From positions 372,001 to 436,000 of the forward strand of contig WTXI01000018.1 of assembly GCA_022376515.1 (NCBI GenBank): 64,000 nucleotides of DNA. The letters are read 5' to 3'. Of the stretch, positions 23,584 to 34,621 are shown piece after piece (position 1 is the first letter of the stretch; every line of letters begins with the position of its first letter). The notes beneath the pieces were generated by a model. It ran no database searches. It saw only the letters and a list, made by a program, of their open reading frames with translations, and was not told the DNA's origin. Origin of the DNA: Lactifluus volemus. Taxonomy: Eukaryota > Basidiomycota > Agaricomycetes > Russulales > Russulaceae. Position numbers and translations under genes: made by a program.

Positions 23584-23982
23584 ATTCGAGTTGGGATTAA
23601 ATGGGTCGTTCTCTGTTCCAACCACTGTCTTTGTCACCATGCACATTTTATATACATCAAGTGCCGTTGTTGACAATCGCCGACGACCGAGTAAGGTTCT
23701 GCACGTGTGCTACTGGCCCGATGAAGATGAAAGTGCGACAAATGCTGAGTCGCTTCTCATGGATCCCGGGATCGGCGTCAGGTCCAGCCACAGACGAGAA
23801 TTTACAACCATAAAAGCAGCTGAGTTGAAGAAAGCCCCAAGTGAACTCCAATTGAATAGAAGTGCAAAGTCTCAACCAACGAGACAAAAGGAAAAATTTA
23901 CCCCTTACAGATTTTTTGCTGGTTTCCAGTGCCCATCCAATGATATGGCATCGACAAAAACAGCAAAGAAAAAGCAAGGAGT

Positions 23983-24191
23983 GGGGGTGATCCCCCGACG
24001 ACTCGGGCCAATAGTGCAGCAGCGAGGTCATCACGTCCCCCAGGTTGCAAGCAGAGCCCAAGAGGGAAAACAGAGGGGCGGCAAAAATAAGATAACCAGA
24101 TGAATGGGGCGGTACCCCCATAATAGTGGTTAAACTATTAAGAACAGATACTACACTTGATCTAAGCCAGAAAGGCCAGAGTGGTAAGGAT
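23983..24191 (-). ncRNA. U2 snRNA, copy 1
   Basis: Minus strand, 5' end placed at 24191 by comparison with copy 2. The U2 core is directly readable: stem I GGCCTTTCTGGC, then TTAGATCAAGTGTAGTATC with the GTAGTA branch-point recognition element, TGTTCTTAATAGTTTAACC, the stem-loop GGGGGTACCGCCCC and the Sm site ATTTTTG. The 3' domain has G/C-rich stems, and I end it after the GGGGGATCACCCCC hairpin; the true 3' end could lie further on, because similarity to copy 2 continues for about 70 nt. U2 pairs with the intron branch site in the spliceosome. TATA and an upstream element precede it. Confidence 0.9.
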
Positions 24192-24211
24192 CAAGGGAAG
24201 CGGGAGCGAGG

Positions 24212-24243
24212 TTTATATACTTTGGGAGGGTCGCGCACGGACC
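24212..24243 (-). promoter_or_regulatory. U2 copy 1 promoter: TATA box and upstream element
   Basis: On the minus strand TATATAAA occupies 24219-24212. GGTCCGTGCGCGACC occupies 24243-24229, which is 38-52 nt upstream of the assigned RNA start. The same 15-mer occurs at the same distance before U2 copy 2. By position it is a candidate proximal sequence element; its role is inferred. Confidence 0.65.
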
Positions 24244-24428
24244 AGGTTTGAACCTATGACTCCTGTCGCCGTTACTACTTCTGGAAGGTTTGAGCACGTC
24301 CACGACAAAAGACGCCACTCAGTCGATTTGATTGGCTCGTAGATGGTGTGCACGTGATTCAGCCAGGACATCGGCTGCGGGGATTGTACATTTGGTGTGA
24401 GACGGGTACTATACAATGTCTGTTTGAA

Positions 24429-27400
24429 TCAGCTGTGGGTATATACCGAAGCCCAATTTGATCCATGCACAAAGTTGGTAAGATCAAGCTGGGTATTATC
24501 TCTGCCCGCAATCCAGACCGTGTTAGATCTCTGCAGATATGGCCGGTGGATCTCGGGAACCCAGAAAAAAAGCTCCCCCTCTTCTCCACACATCCAACCA
24601 TCGCTCAAGAATAAAAGTTTGTCTATAGAATAGATCTTCTCAATTTCTTCAGTTCTTCCCTTCACGAGAATTGTATGTTCTCGTGAGGCCGACGCGATGG
24701 ACTGCCTGTGAGGTGAGGATCAGTTTCGGTGTCTGCATCCGGGTCCCCTACGTACTCTGTTGTAACATCCCACAAGCGGATTGTGTGATCTGCTGAGGCC
24801 GAAGTGATATGTCGCCCATCCGGTGAAAACGCGACAGAGTAGACCCATGGCATGTCCAGTAAATGTCATGACATCTCCTGTCGTGGCATTCCACACGCGG
24901 ATGGTATAATCTGCAGAGGCCGAGGCAATGCGTTGCCCGTCTGAAGAGAATGCAACAGAGAAGATCGAATTGGTGTGTCCAGTAAATGGACCTGCTACGA
25001 CGTCTCCTGTTGTGGCATCCCAAATGCGAATCGTGCGATCTCTCGACCCTGAAGCGATTCGTCGACCATCTGGTGCAAATGCAATGGAATTGACATCCTT
25101 GTGTGTCCGGTAAACGGGCCGCCACGGCGTCTCCTGTTGTGGCATCCCACACGCGAATCGTGAGATCTGAGAGGCTGATGCGATGCGCTGTCCATCTGGC
25201 GAGAACGCAACAGACTGATAAATCGAGTATGTCCGGTGAATGGGCCCACTACGACGTCTCCTGTTGCGACATCCCACACGCGAATCGGCAATCGTATGAG
25301 GCCCCGACGATGTGCTTACCGTTTGGTGAGAATGCAGATCTGACTGATTGGTGCCGAGAACACAACCTCTCCTGTTGTGACATCCCAAATGCGAATCGTG
25401 CCATCCCCGGAAGTCGAAGAATACGCTGCCCATCTGGTGAAAATGCAACGCAGAATTGATCTAGTGTGTCCAGCAAATGGACCCGCTACGAGGCCCCTGT
25501 TGCGGCATCCCACAAGCAAATCTTGCAATCTGCAGAGCCCGACGCGATGCGCTGTCCATCTGGAGAGAATGCAGCAGACAATACGGCACTGCTGTGTCCC
25601 GTAAATGGACCCGCTCTGATAGTTCCTGTTGCGGCATTCCAGATGCGAATTGTGAAATCTCCCGAGGCTGAGCGATGCTCTGCCCGTCTGGAGAGAATGC
25701 AACAGAAAAGACCGTATTGATGTTTTCAGTAAACGGGCCCGCTACAACCTTTCCTGTTGTGGCATCCCACATGCGAATCGTGCAATCATACGAGCCGATG
25801 CGATGCGTTGGCCGTCCGGAGAGAATGCCACAGAAAAGACAGCTCCGGTGTGCCCAGTGAATGGGCCTGCTACAACCTGCCCAGTTGTGGCATCCCACAC
25901 GCGAATTGTGCAGTCACCTGAGGCCGAGGCAATGCGCTGCCCATCCGACGAGAATACAACATCGTTGACCCAATCGCATGTCCAATGAACGGGCCTGCCA
26001 TGACCTTCCTGTCGTGCATTCCACACTCGAATGGTACAATCTGCAGAGGCCGAGGCAATGCGCTGCCCGTCCGGAGAAATGCAACAGAATACACCGAATC
26101 AGTGTGTCCAGTAAACGGACCCGCGACAACTTCTCCTGTTGTAGCATCCCATACGCGAACTGTGTGATCTTCCGAAGCTGAGGCAATGCACCGACCATCT
26201 GGTGAGAATTCAACAAAATAGACCGCGTCGGTGTGTCCACTAAAAGGGCCGACTATAGCCTCGCCAGTTGTGGCATCCCACACATAAATCGTGCGGTCGT
26301 ACGAGGCCGAGGCGATGCACCGCCCGTCTGGCGAGAATGCAACAGAGACGACCGCATCACTGTGTCCGATAAACGAGCCCGCTACGATTTCCCCCGTTAT
26401 GGCATCCCACACGCGAATCGTACGGCTTGTGAGGCAGAGGCGATCCGCTGCCCATCCGGCGAAAACACAACGGAGTCAACTTCTTTGGAATGTGCCAGGA
26501 TCTCCATTTCCAGTGCTGGCCAGTGAGACAATTGTCCGCGTTCCAGAGACAATTTTTGAGGAAATAGGTGAATGTAGCGCTTATAGATGTGGGAAGAGGA
26601 GGTGTGAAGGGCAATGCAGAGATATAGATATGCGGAACGCTTCTTGCTATCGGCATCCCAAAATACCGTACAAATGTGGATGCATCATTCACTAATGCCA
26701 ATGAATTCTCGATCATAGCTTCGGAAGGCTGTTGCACCTTACGCAATAGTCACTACATGTCGTATTCAATTATAGGGTATACGTACCTTCGCTGGGAAGA
26801 TCGTAACCATGTCTTCAAAGATGAAATGCTCGCGAAGCAAAGCCCACGCTGTTCTTGATGCTAAGCACCTCCACCAAAACAAAAATTTCGTCTCGAATAA
26901 GGATTGAAGCTTCGTGAAGAGATGTGTTCGAAATCAAGATGCTTTAAATGGTCCGCCCAGAAAAGGCAAGCGTACGATAGAGCCGGTGGGATATGTTTAG
27001 CAATTCGAGAATCCATGTCTGGGATGTCGCTGTTGAAGATATACGACGACTCGAGCTCACAGATGTTGAATTTGAGGTTATCCAGCATTAGTCCAAGGCA
27101 GGAATGGGCTAATTGATGGTGGGCTTCCCCAAGATCCACGTAAAACACGTCATTCTTCTTATTTGTTAGAAAATCGCGAAATGAGGTATGGAGAGGAACA
27201 ATAGGACGCGTTTCATGGGGTGATGTCACGTTACTCAGCAGCGAGCCGAGGTGACGAAGCATTTCAATAATGGGTTCAGAATCCTCGGGGTCATCAATGG
27301 GGGCATGTCGTCGCAGGGCTATCAAGGAAGAAGAGAGAGGGTTTGACCGCAGCAAATAGTTGTCCCATCACCGACCGAAATAGAACCGTGCTTCCAGCGG

Positions 27401-29640
27401 TTTGAAGTATCCTTCCAGAACTTCTTCGTATAGCTTGTCCAAGGATCTTCCCATTGAGGTCTCGAGAGTGTCCCAACAGGCGCTGAACGCACTTCTTCTT
27501 GCTAAACCCAAAAGTAGCAGGAGGGCTATTAATGAACCCACGCAACAGCTGCCCACTGAAATACGCCCTCTGCCGCTTTTGCTAGTTTGATACCGTGGTC
27601 AAGAAAATACCACGAGGGAGCTCGTTTTAATATACACGCAAATGTCTTGTTCCGTCCTGGCAGCCAGTTTCGCATCGTCCATGTAGAGGGTATCGACAGA
27701 TAACGCTTTGGAAATGCAGCGTCGATACCATCCTCCGGCCTTGAGGTGACCAAGATGCGAAAATTTGGTGGGAGCTCGAAGAGATGTGGGAGAAAATATA
27801 TGTAGTCCATTTTTACCGATTGCATCCCACTTTCATCCAGTGCATCGATAACAATGAGGATTGGGTCACGGACTTCAAGGTTCTTGAGCGGTTCAAGGAG
27901 GAGAGATTCGAAGAGTGTGCGATAGTCTCGGGTACCAGTAAGAGATGAATTATTCTTAACGACCCTGCCGAGGGCTAGTTTGAAAGCAGGATTGCGATCA
28001 GACAGATCGCGAGCGAGTGTCGTGAAGAGCTGGTAAGCCTCGTCTTTGGACTGTTCCTTTCGAAGGAAGGCGAAGTAAGAGCCGAGACACTTGTCCTCGA
28101 ATCGACGTGCGACTTCGTGTGCAATCGATGACTTCCCTGTTCCTGCTTGGCCGAGGAGGACGAGTCCACGTTCGGATTCAGGATTCTCGACCCACTTGAT
28201 GATGTACTCTAGGAAATCGACGCGTGTGCCAGGAAGACAACGCTTCTTGTTGCCGTGTCGCCAGCCTCCCTTGTAAGGCAATTCTCTGATTATTGCGCCG
28301 AATTCTGTCCGAGTCTTGTCAGATCGACGAACGACGATGTTATAATTACGCACCAACTTCTGACGCTTGGCTTGACAGCTGTGAATGCAACCGATGAGTC
28401 GAGAAAGTCCTACTTGGTTGAAGTAGTATTACTCACATTGTCTTGCATTTTACTCACGTTGGCTTGTATGTTACTGACCTCATTCTGTATCCCAAGCACG
28501 GCAACCTCGGTGGTGACAACAGCACGCGCGAGGAAATCATCTCGCAGTCGGACGAGGGTCGTGCGATACCGTTCAATTTCTCCATCGACTTGACCGAAGA
28601 TATTCTTCCAAGTACGCGTTCCTGTAACCATATGTCTATAATCACCGACCAAGAGGTCATAATGACGTACCGACTTGTACATGCTCCGCATATAATCTGA
28701 TAAATGTCCCAATTTCAGAGACGCACTGCAACATCTCCTCCAAGATTCTTGCTTGTCTAGACTCTGGATTGATGTTCCGTAGAGCGTCGCATCCTTTGCG
28801 AAGTCAAACGCATCGCGTATCGCTTCAAATAATGCTCGGACTTGGTCATCACGTCCAACTTGTGCAACAAAGTCTAAACAGGGTGAATGTCCCGGATCCC
28901 CTACTACGCAAGGAGACGTACCTCTGGAATCTTTGAGAGTAGACTCCATGCTAGGTTTGCGTAGGGATGCAGCTGAGGAGCTCAAGTAAGCTCAGCAAAG
29001 GGTGATGAGTGGAATGAAATTGGGCATACTGCTGCGATTGAGCCGACAGAATCCATTACCTGCTTGATGACATCAACAGCACCGCTCCATGTTTCCATGG
29101 TATTGATAGCTTTCTTAGCGTGATGGAGAGCAGCACCTGTCAAGTCCGTCTGGTTGTCCGCGTCTGGTCGCACAGGAGTAATCGTGATCGTTAAGACTGT
29201 GGCCAACTCCGTTGGATGTCCAGCTGTGCTGCTCAAAACAATATCTAGTTCTACATGCAGGATGCTCAGCCAGATGGGTTATAAATCTAAGGGAAAGACG
29301 GACCATTTTGGGATTCGGTGGCAATTTCCTTCCTTCCAATCAGGATGTCTTTATGTATGGTGGTTTTCGCATAAAGAGAAACTGTAATGGCGGAGAGTGG
29401 TTGTATGGCACTACAAGAGACACTGATCAGTTGCAAACAGTAATAAAATTACGAGATCTCTCACAACGCCTCAATATCCTCGTTCCACTCCACACGTTGT
29501 CCGACGCTCCGCACAGATCGTGTTTGCCACGTCCTCGACCCGTCGTCACAGTGACATAGAATTGTCCTTTTTTCCAGAGGGGGTTCTTGATGCGGGGGAG
29601 GTTGTGTGCCCTAAGGACTAACAGGGAAAACAAATTGGGC
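24429..29640 (-). CDS. C2-NACHT-WD40 NLR-like protein (NWD family)
   Basis: Minus strand. The N-terminal C2 domain reads VLRAHNLPRIKNPLWKKGQF, then VEWNEDIEA joined across an intron (GTTGTG..TTGTAG) to ITVSLYAKTT. A helical NLR N-terminal region follows (ALHHAKKAINTMETWSGAVD, MDSVGSIAA). NACHT shows Walker A GLVLLGQAGTGKSSIAHEVA, Walker B PILIVIDALDES and ILVTSRPEDG. About 13 WD40 repeats of some 43 residues occupy 24.7-26.5 kb (for example [27 protein letters not shown]), then the tail DGWMCGEEGELF ending VYTHS at 24429. Such proteins act in non-self recognition and heterokaryon incompatibility in fungi. The WD40 part breaks frame many times, always as if one base were missing (for example SVAFL for SVAFSPDG). 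The exact start is unclear. Confidence 0.8.
24700..26510 (-). repeat. array of about 13 WD40 repeats, period about 126-129 nt
   Basis: The segment encoding [27 protein letters not shown] recurs about every 126-129 nt with high nucleotide similarity between units, consistent with recent internal duplication or homogenisation. Counted by eye from the recurring sequence that encodes PFTGHT. Confidence 0.8.
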
Positions 29641-30284
29641 TACCAGAGCAACATCAGTAGGACCACGTACCAGTGACCTGGAGCTGAGCAAGATCGGTTG
29701 CATTTCGTATAAATAAAAAAAAAAAAAAGACATTAACAGTATTCTTACTGCCAGTGACACTAATACACGGTTCCACGGGAAGATAAGTTGAGCAAGGAAG
29801 ACCGGCCCGGCATAATCCTTTTCTCTCCGCTGCACATGACATCCATGGTTCCTTGTTCGCACCTGAGCCAGATAGCATTAACCCCCGACATAGCGTATAC
29901 CTCCCTGCCAGTGCCCCACCCCCAGAGGCGCTCCCACCTTCACCTGACCAACCCGTCCAGTAGATCAGACCAAGCTACTGTATTCTCCCTCCACCTCTTC
30001 TCGGAATAGAAGTGCTGACTTAAAAAAGAAAGATGATACTGGACCCAGCTACGCCTCCAGAAGCGGCCGTGTGGCACTTACGATATAGCAGCCACTACGT
30101 CCAGTATGCAGCTTTCGGTCGACACTTTGAAATATTTTCGCGGGGGCTCAGCGGGACTCGAAATGACTCGCAATAATTGTTACATAGTTCCGCGTTTATG
30201 TTCAATGAGTTTACATACAATACAAATGGGAGTGACCCGACTTATTGACAATGTATGCCTGCCCCGCCCCCCCCAAAAAAAAGT
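29641..30284. other. intergenic, no gene recognised
   Basis: This contains the upstream region of the NLR-like gene and the 3' side of the dioxygenase. There are no convincing frames; A/T-homopolymer stretches lie at 29716-29728 and 30273-30282. Confidence 0.5.
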
Positions 30285-31753
30285 TCACGCATATCGCTTC
30301 ACATCCTCCGGCGTAGGTCCAACAGGATCTTCCGACGCCGCCAGATTACACTGGTGAAAGGCGCGTACCTGGTCAGGTTGGAACGTCCCAACGACGGAAT
30401 GAAATAGGCCGCGATTATGGAACAAGACGAGATCTTTTTCCTTCCAGTCGTGCGGATACACCCACTTTCCATGATTTTTTTTTTGTCAGCAACGAATGGA
30501 AAGGGGAAGAAGAAAAAAAAAAGGACAAAAAAAAACGTACGCTCGGGAAATGGCGGGGCGTTGCATCTGGTACAGCAAATCACGAACTTGTTTGAGATCG
30601 GTGAGATGCGCGCCGTCAGGGTATAGCACATCGTCCGCGATACGCTTTCAGAAGGGAGTGGGTCGATGAGTAATTCTTGTGCAGCACACGGATGCACTTG
30701 AAAATGCAACGCTCCCGTCACTGGATTCTTCCAAGTCTTTTTTGAAAAAAAATAAAAAAAGTGAGAAGTTGGGGAGAGGGAAAAAACTGGCCTGCGCAAC
30801 GTACCATAGGTAAAATTTTGACCTTGTCCTCAGTCCAGGCGGGAGATCATCAAGCGCGAGTTCTTTGCCCTCGTTCTCGATCGCGAGGCCGGTGCTGTGC
30901 GCCGAGGCGGGGGACATCCATTCGTAAGGATGAGGCGCATAACGTACCCTAGTGCGTACAGCTAGACTCTGCAAACGACGAGGAAGATTATCGAACATAT
31001 TCTTTCCCGACACGAACGCGGTCGTTCCGAGCGGTACGGGCAATTCGTCTCCGGTACCGTCATCGTAGCGGCAAATCTGGGGTGGACCCTCGGGCACGTG
31101 TATAGCGTATAAGGTCGTGACTTTGGGAGGGGAGAAATCGTATAGGGCGGCGTCGATGTGCCAGCGATAAAAACGTGTCAGGCCGGCTCGTTGGTCCTCG
31201 GGTGAGAGGACGGTCTTGTGAAAGGTCGCGTGCGAAGGATGTTTGAGCGAGGCGACATCGAGACCCTCGTGATTGTATACGGTGCCGTTACCGATGAGTT
31301 GCACCTGAGGCACACGCGGGATCGTTTTGAGATCTGGATGTAGGATGGACTTTCTGGTACATTGAGTCTTGTTATTTCCGTGTCCATATGACTCGGCGAG
31401 AGGGTCAAATGCCTGAGGTACGGAAACAGGTGGCGTCCAAGTCAGCGCTTAAATGATGCCACGGGACGTAAAACGCGAGGCTTTACCTTTGTCAAAGCAT
31501 ACTGCTGCTCGGGTGAGATATTTGTATTTCGGAAGAGTAGGGCGTCATACTGCATGAGGAAGAAAAAGATCAAAAGGAATGTTCTCTCTCTCTCTCTCGT
31601 AAAGGTTTACCTTGTACAGCAACTGTTCTATCTCGGAAAACTCGGCGGGTGATAAGTTACCGGGATCGACACCGATGACTTGCCTACCAAAGTTGGAAAA
31701 TTGGAAGGGTCAGCAGAAGGTGGGAGTGTGAGCGGTTGAGTTTCGATGGTCAT
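30285..31753 (-). CDS. TauD-type Fe(II)/2-oxoglutarate dioxygenase
   Basis: Predicted sulfonate or related dioxygenase (taurine dioxygenase family). It starts MTIETQPLTLPPSADPSN at 31753. Motifs in order: VIGVDPGNLSPAEFSEIEQL, YDALLFRNTNISPEQQYAL, QLIGNGTVYNHEGL, RFYRWHIDAALYDFSPP with the iron-binding His-x-Asp, TTAFVSGKNMFDNLP, YPDGAHLTDLKQVRDLLYQM, then VYPHDWKEKDLVLFHNRGLF with the distal His region, and a C-terminus ending GPTPEDVKRYA with a stop at 30285. Introns are short. A frame break near 31683 fits one missing base. It is divergent from centrin with a spacer of about 185 bp. Confidence 0.85.
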
Positions 31754-31937
31754 TGATGATGGTTGATGGTGTTGAGACGAGTTTCGCCCAATCGCTCTAT
31801 ATCCCCCCGGGCCACCACCAAAAGTCAAGTTCCGGGAGTCGTACCACGTGATTGTCGCGTAAAACTGATCTTCCCACGAGGTGTACTGCAACAAACGCGA
31901 CGCGCTACCACAAACCAACCAACAACACATACACATA

Positions 31938-32573
31938 ATGTACACCTCCAGCGCGACGTCCAAAGCGAAACGACGAACGAATCACGCTCACGCTTCTCCC
32001 ACCCACGTCCCGAACTATCCGACGAACAAAAACAAGAGATCAAAGAAGCTTTCGAACTCTTCGACACCGACAAGGATGGTGCCGTCGACTATCACGAACT
32101 CAAAGTGGCCATGCGCGCTCTCGGTTTCGACTTGAAAAAAGCAGAGGTACTCAAGACTTTACGTGATCACGACAAGACTGGACACGGTTTACTCGAATAT
32201 GACGATTTCGTCAAGATCAGTTGCGTTTTCTTTTTTCCTCTCCCTTTTTGATGTGCGTGTTTAAAAAAAATAGTGACGGAAAGGATATTGGCACGCGATC
32301 CTATGGATGAGATTCGTCGCGCGTTTCAATTGTTCGATGATGACAATACTGGAAAGATTTCAATACGCAATCTTCGACGTGTAGCCAAGGAAATCGGCGA
32401 CCGACTCGAGGATGACGAACTGTTGCGTTTATTCTCGCGCTCCAATTTTTTGTGCGCACGTGTTTTTGACTTTTTTTTTGTACAGACAAGCGATGATAGA
32501 CGAGTTTGACCTCGATCAAGACGGAGAGATCAACGAGCAAGAGTTTTTCGCCATCATGACGGACGACGCGTAG
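31938..32573 (+). CDS. CDC31: centrin (caltractin, Cdc31)
   Basis: EF-hand protein of the spindle pole body; centrins also join TREX-2 and NER complexes. It starts [15 protein letters not shown], then [20 protein letters not shown] and four EF-hand loops: [36 protein letters not shown] and [12 protein letters not shown], ending FFAIMTDDA with a TAG at 32573. Intron 1 is 32220-32273 and joins DFVKI to [10 protein letters not shown]; intron 2 has donor GTTTATT near 32427 and ends TTTGTACAG near 32486. A frame break near 31980 (after KRRTN) and a one-base mismatch at the second junction again fit lost bases. Length is typical of centrins. Confidence 0.9.
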
Positions 32574-33173
32574 TCTTTCTATCCATCTTCATTCCTTCCT
32601 CGTGTATTATCGTATATCTATGTGTACTCGCACTTTGACTTTCGCGTTGAATCTTGCTTGTAATCCATTAATCCGGCACCAAGGCAAAGAGTTAAATGGG
32701 GGGCAATCATCTTATGATAACATAGCAAACCCATATAAATGACGACCGATGGCGGTCCCCATATAAAGTAAGACTACAGAGAGATAGAATAGGGAATACA
32801 CGTGGTTGGATACAGACAGCCACAACACGATGGGTTGGGGATGGCAGGAGCTAGAGAGACTAGAGCGATTGATGATAAAAGTACAAGCATGGAGGGGGGC
32901 GTAACAGAAGACGGGTGGGGGAGGGGAGGGGCGAGTCATGAAGCAGGCATAATCGTGACGAACAGGATGGAAATCAACAGAAATGTCCCTGCCCCTTTAA
33001 GGAGAACTGCAGTGTCCCAACGATACCTAGGCCCAAGCAAACAAAAAAAAAAAAGAGGAAGCAATAGTGGAGAAAGGAATAAAAAAAAAAGAAACAAAAT
33101 TTGGGGCGTTAAAGAGGCGTGGATGTTTAAACGTACTCTGGGAGAGTGAATTTTGTCGTAGTATGGTGAAAGC
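32574..33173. other. convergent 3' spacer, no gene seen
   Basis: This lies between the centrin stop and the end of the C2H2 gene. Purine-rich A/G tracts lie at about 33040-33100. No domain in any frame. Confidence 0.5.
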
Positions 33174-34621
33174 TCAGGCGTCGCCGACCAAATTACCCAT
33201 CGCATGACCCTTGTGAACGCGCATATGCTGTCCAAGGTTATCGTGACGGCTGAAATCCTTCCACATCCCTCGATGGGACACTTGTGCGCTGCAAAACAGA
33301 GTGGGGGGTCAATCTCCATGAACACGCGGACGAGAGATCAAGACGTACGTTTCTCGTTGGTGTGGATAGATCGTACATGCCGCTTCAAATGCTCACCGCG
33401 AGCAAAGCACTTGTAACATCCCTCGACGCTGCAACGGTACATGCGCATGTTTTTCTGTACACCGCCCTGCACGATGAACACCGGTGCGTTGGCACACGAC
33501 GCCCGCGCGACTTTTTTGTGAGGTTCGGCACCGGCACTGGCGCACTCAGACGACAGGGTCGCGCGGCACGCGCGCTACCGCTTCCGCTGCTCACGCTCAC
33601 GCTGCTGGTGCGTCGTGAGCGAGTGTGGGAGCTAGGTGTGCGGTTGGGCATGAAATCGGCATCGTCATCACCGTCGGCTCCATCCGAGGGATAGGCAGCC
33701 TCGCTATCGCCCGATTCGCTCCCAATGTCTTCGTCCGACTCGCCTGTCAGCCCCGGTGGGCTCGACGATCCCAGAACACGGGGGAAGGGAATGGATGCGG
33801 TCAGGGTGGGAGGTGAAGGAGGCATGACGTCGGATGGATGGACAAAAGCGGGAGCTGTCGAGGTCGACAAGTGATGATGGGGAGGGGAGGAGGTAGGATA
33901 CTGCAAGTCGAGATCGCCTTCGATATCCATCTCTGTCTCCGCGGCTTGGCTGAAATAGACCACTTGCTGCGGAGTGCTCGCCAAGATCTCTGAGGGGGCC
34001 TGCTGCGATTGAGGTTGAGACTGCGGGGCGAAGAGCTGAGGCTCGACGGCAGGACTGCCGTTCGAGTCGTTGTAGAACGGATAGCTGCCAGGGCTGGCAT
34101 AGAATACGGGCTGTGGGGCGGGGGGGACTCGAGCTTGAAATCGGACTTGGTCTCTGGCCAAGGTAGCTGACCTGGATTCAAAAAGGCGGACTGAGACAAG
34201 TCGAGATCGGAAAAGCTGGTGTAGAACCGGTGGCGAAACCGATGTCAAAGGGATACTCGTGCTGAATGTCAGCCGCCATGGAAGGAGTGGATTGGTACGA
34301 GTGTTCTGAGGGACTGTAGACGAGAGGATAGGTGGAAGATAGGGGAGGGGAAGACCACCTGGGGAAGGAAGTAGGAGTGGCAGTGGTAGTGGACATGTTT
34401 GTGCGTTGTTGATGGTGGTGAGAATAGAATGGATGACGAGAATGGGGAGGAGTGTGGGGGGAGTGATGGAATTGGGACGGACGGATTGACCTATAAGGAC
34501 GAGAATGGAGATCCATACTTGGGGGGTGGAATGATTGTGACTGATTTGGGATACAAACAGAATGTTGACGATGAAAGGCGGGGAGAGGCCGTGGCTGATG
34601 AGTTAGAATGGTGGCCGCCAT
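33174..34621 (-). CDS. C2H2 zinc-finger transcription factor, Msn2/4-like arrangement
   Basis: Two adjacent C-terminal C2H2 fingers: YRCSVEGCYKCFARGEHLKR (then HVRSIH), and after an intron HKCPIEGCGR..FSRHDNLGQHMRVH, ending LVGDA with a stop at 33174. Two terminal fingers with the EHLKRH..DNLxQH pattern resemble the Msn2/Usv1 class of stress-responsive regulators. The N-terminal part is Ser/Pro/Gln/His-rich, with an acidic stretch before a basic KKSRGRRVP motif that is shared with the gene at 44411. Start proposed at 34621 (MAATILTHQPRPLPAF). At least three frame breaks (one at 33270-33275 inside the second finger, one near 33500, one near 34180) fit missing bases. Confidence 0.8.

Noticed and set aside
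24241..24260. GGTTTGAACC-like sequence resembling a tRNA T-arm/B-box
   Set aside because: No acceptor or anticodon stems can be built around it; it is part of the U2 upstream region.
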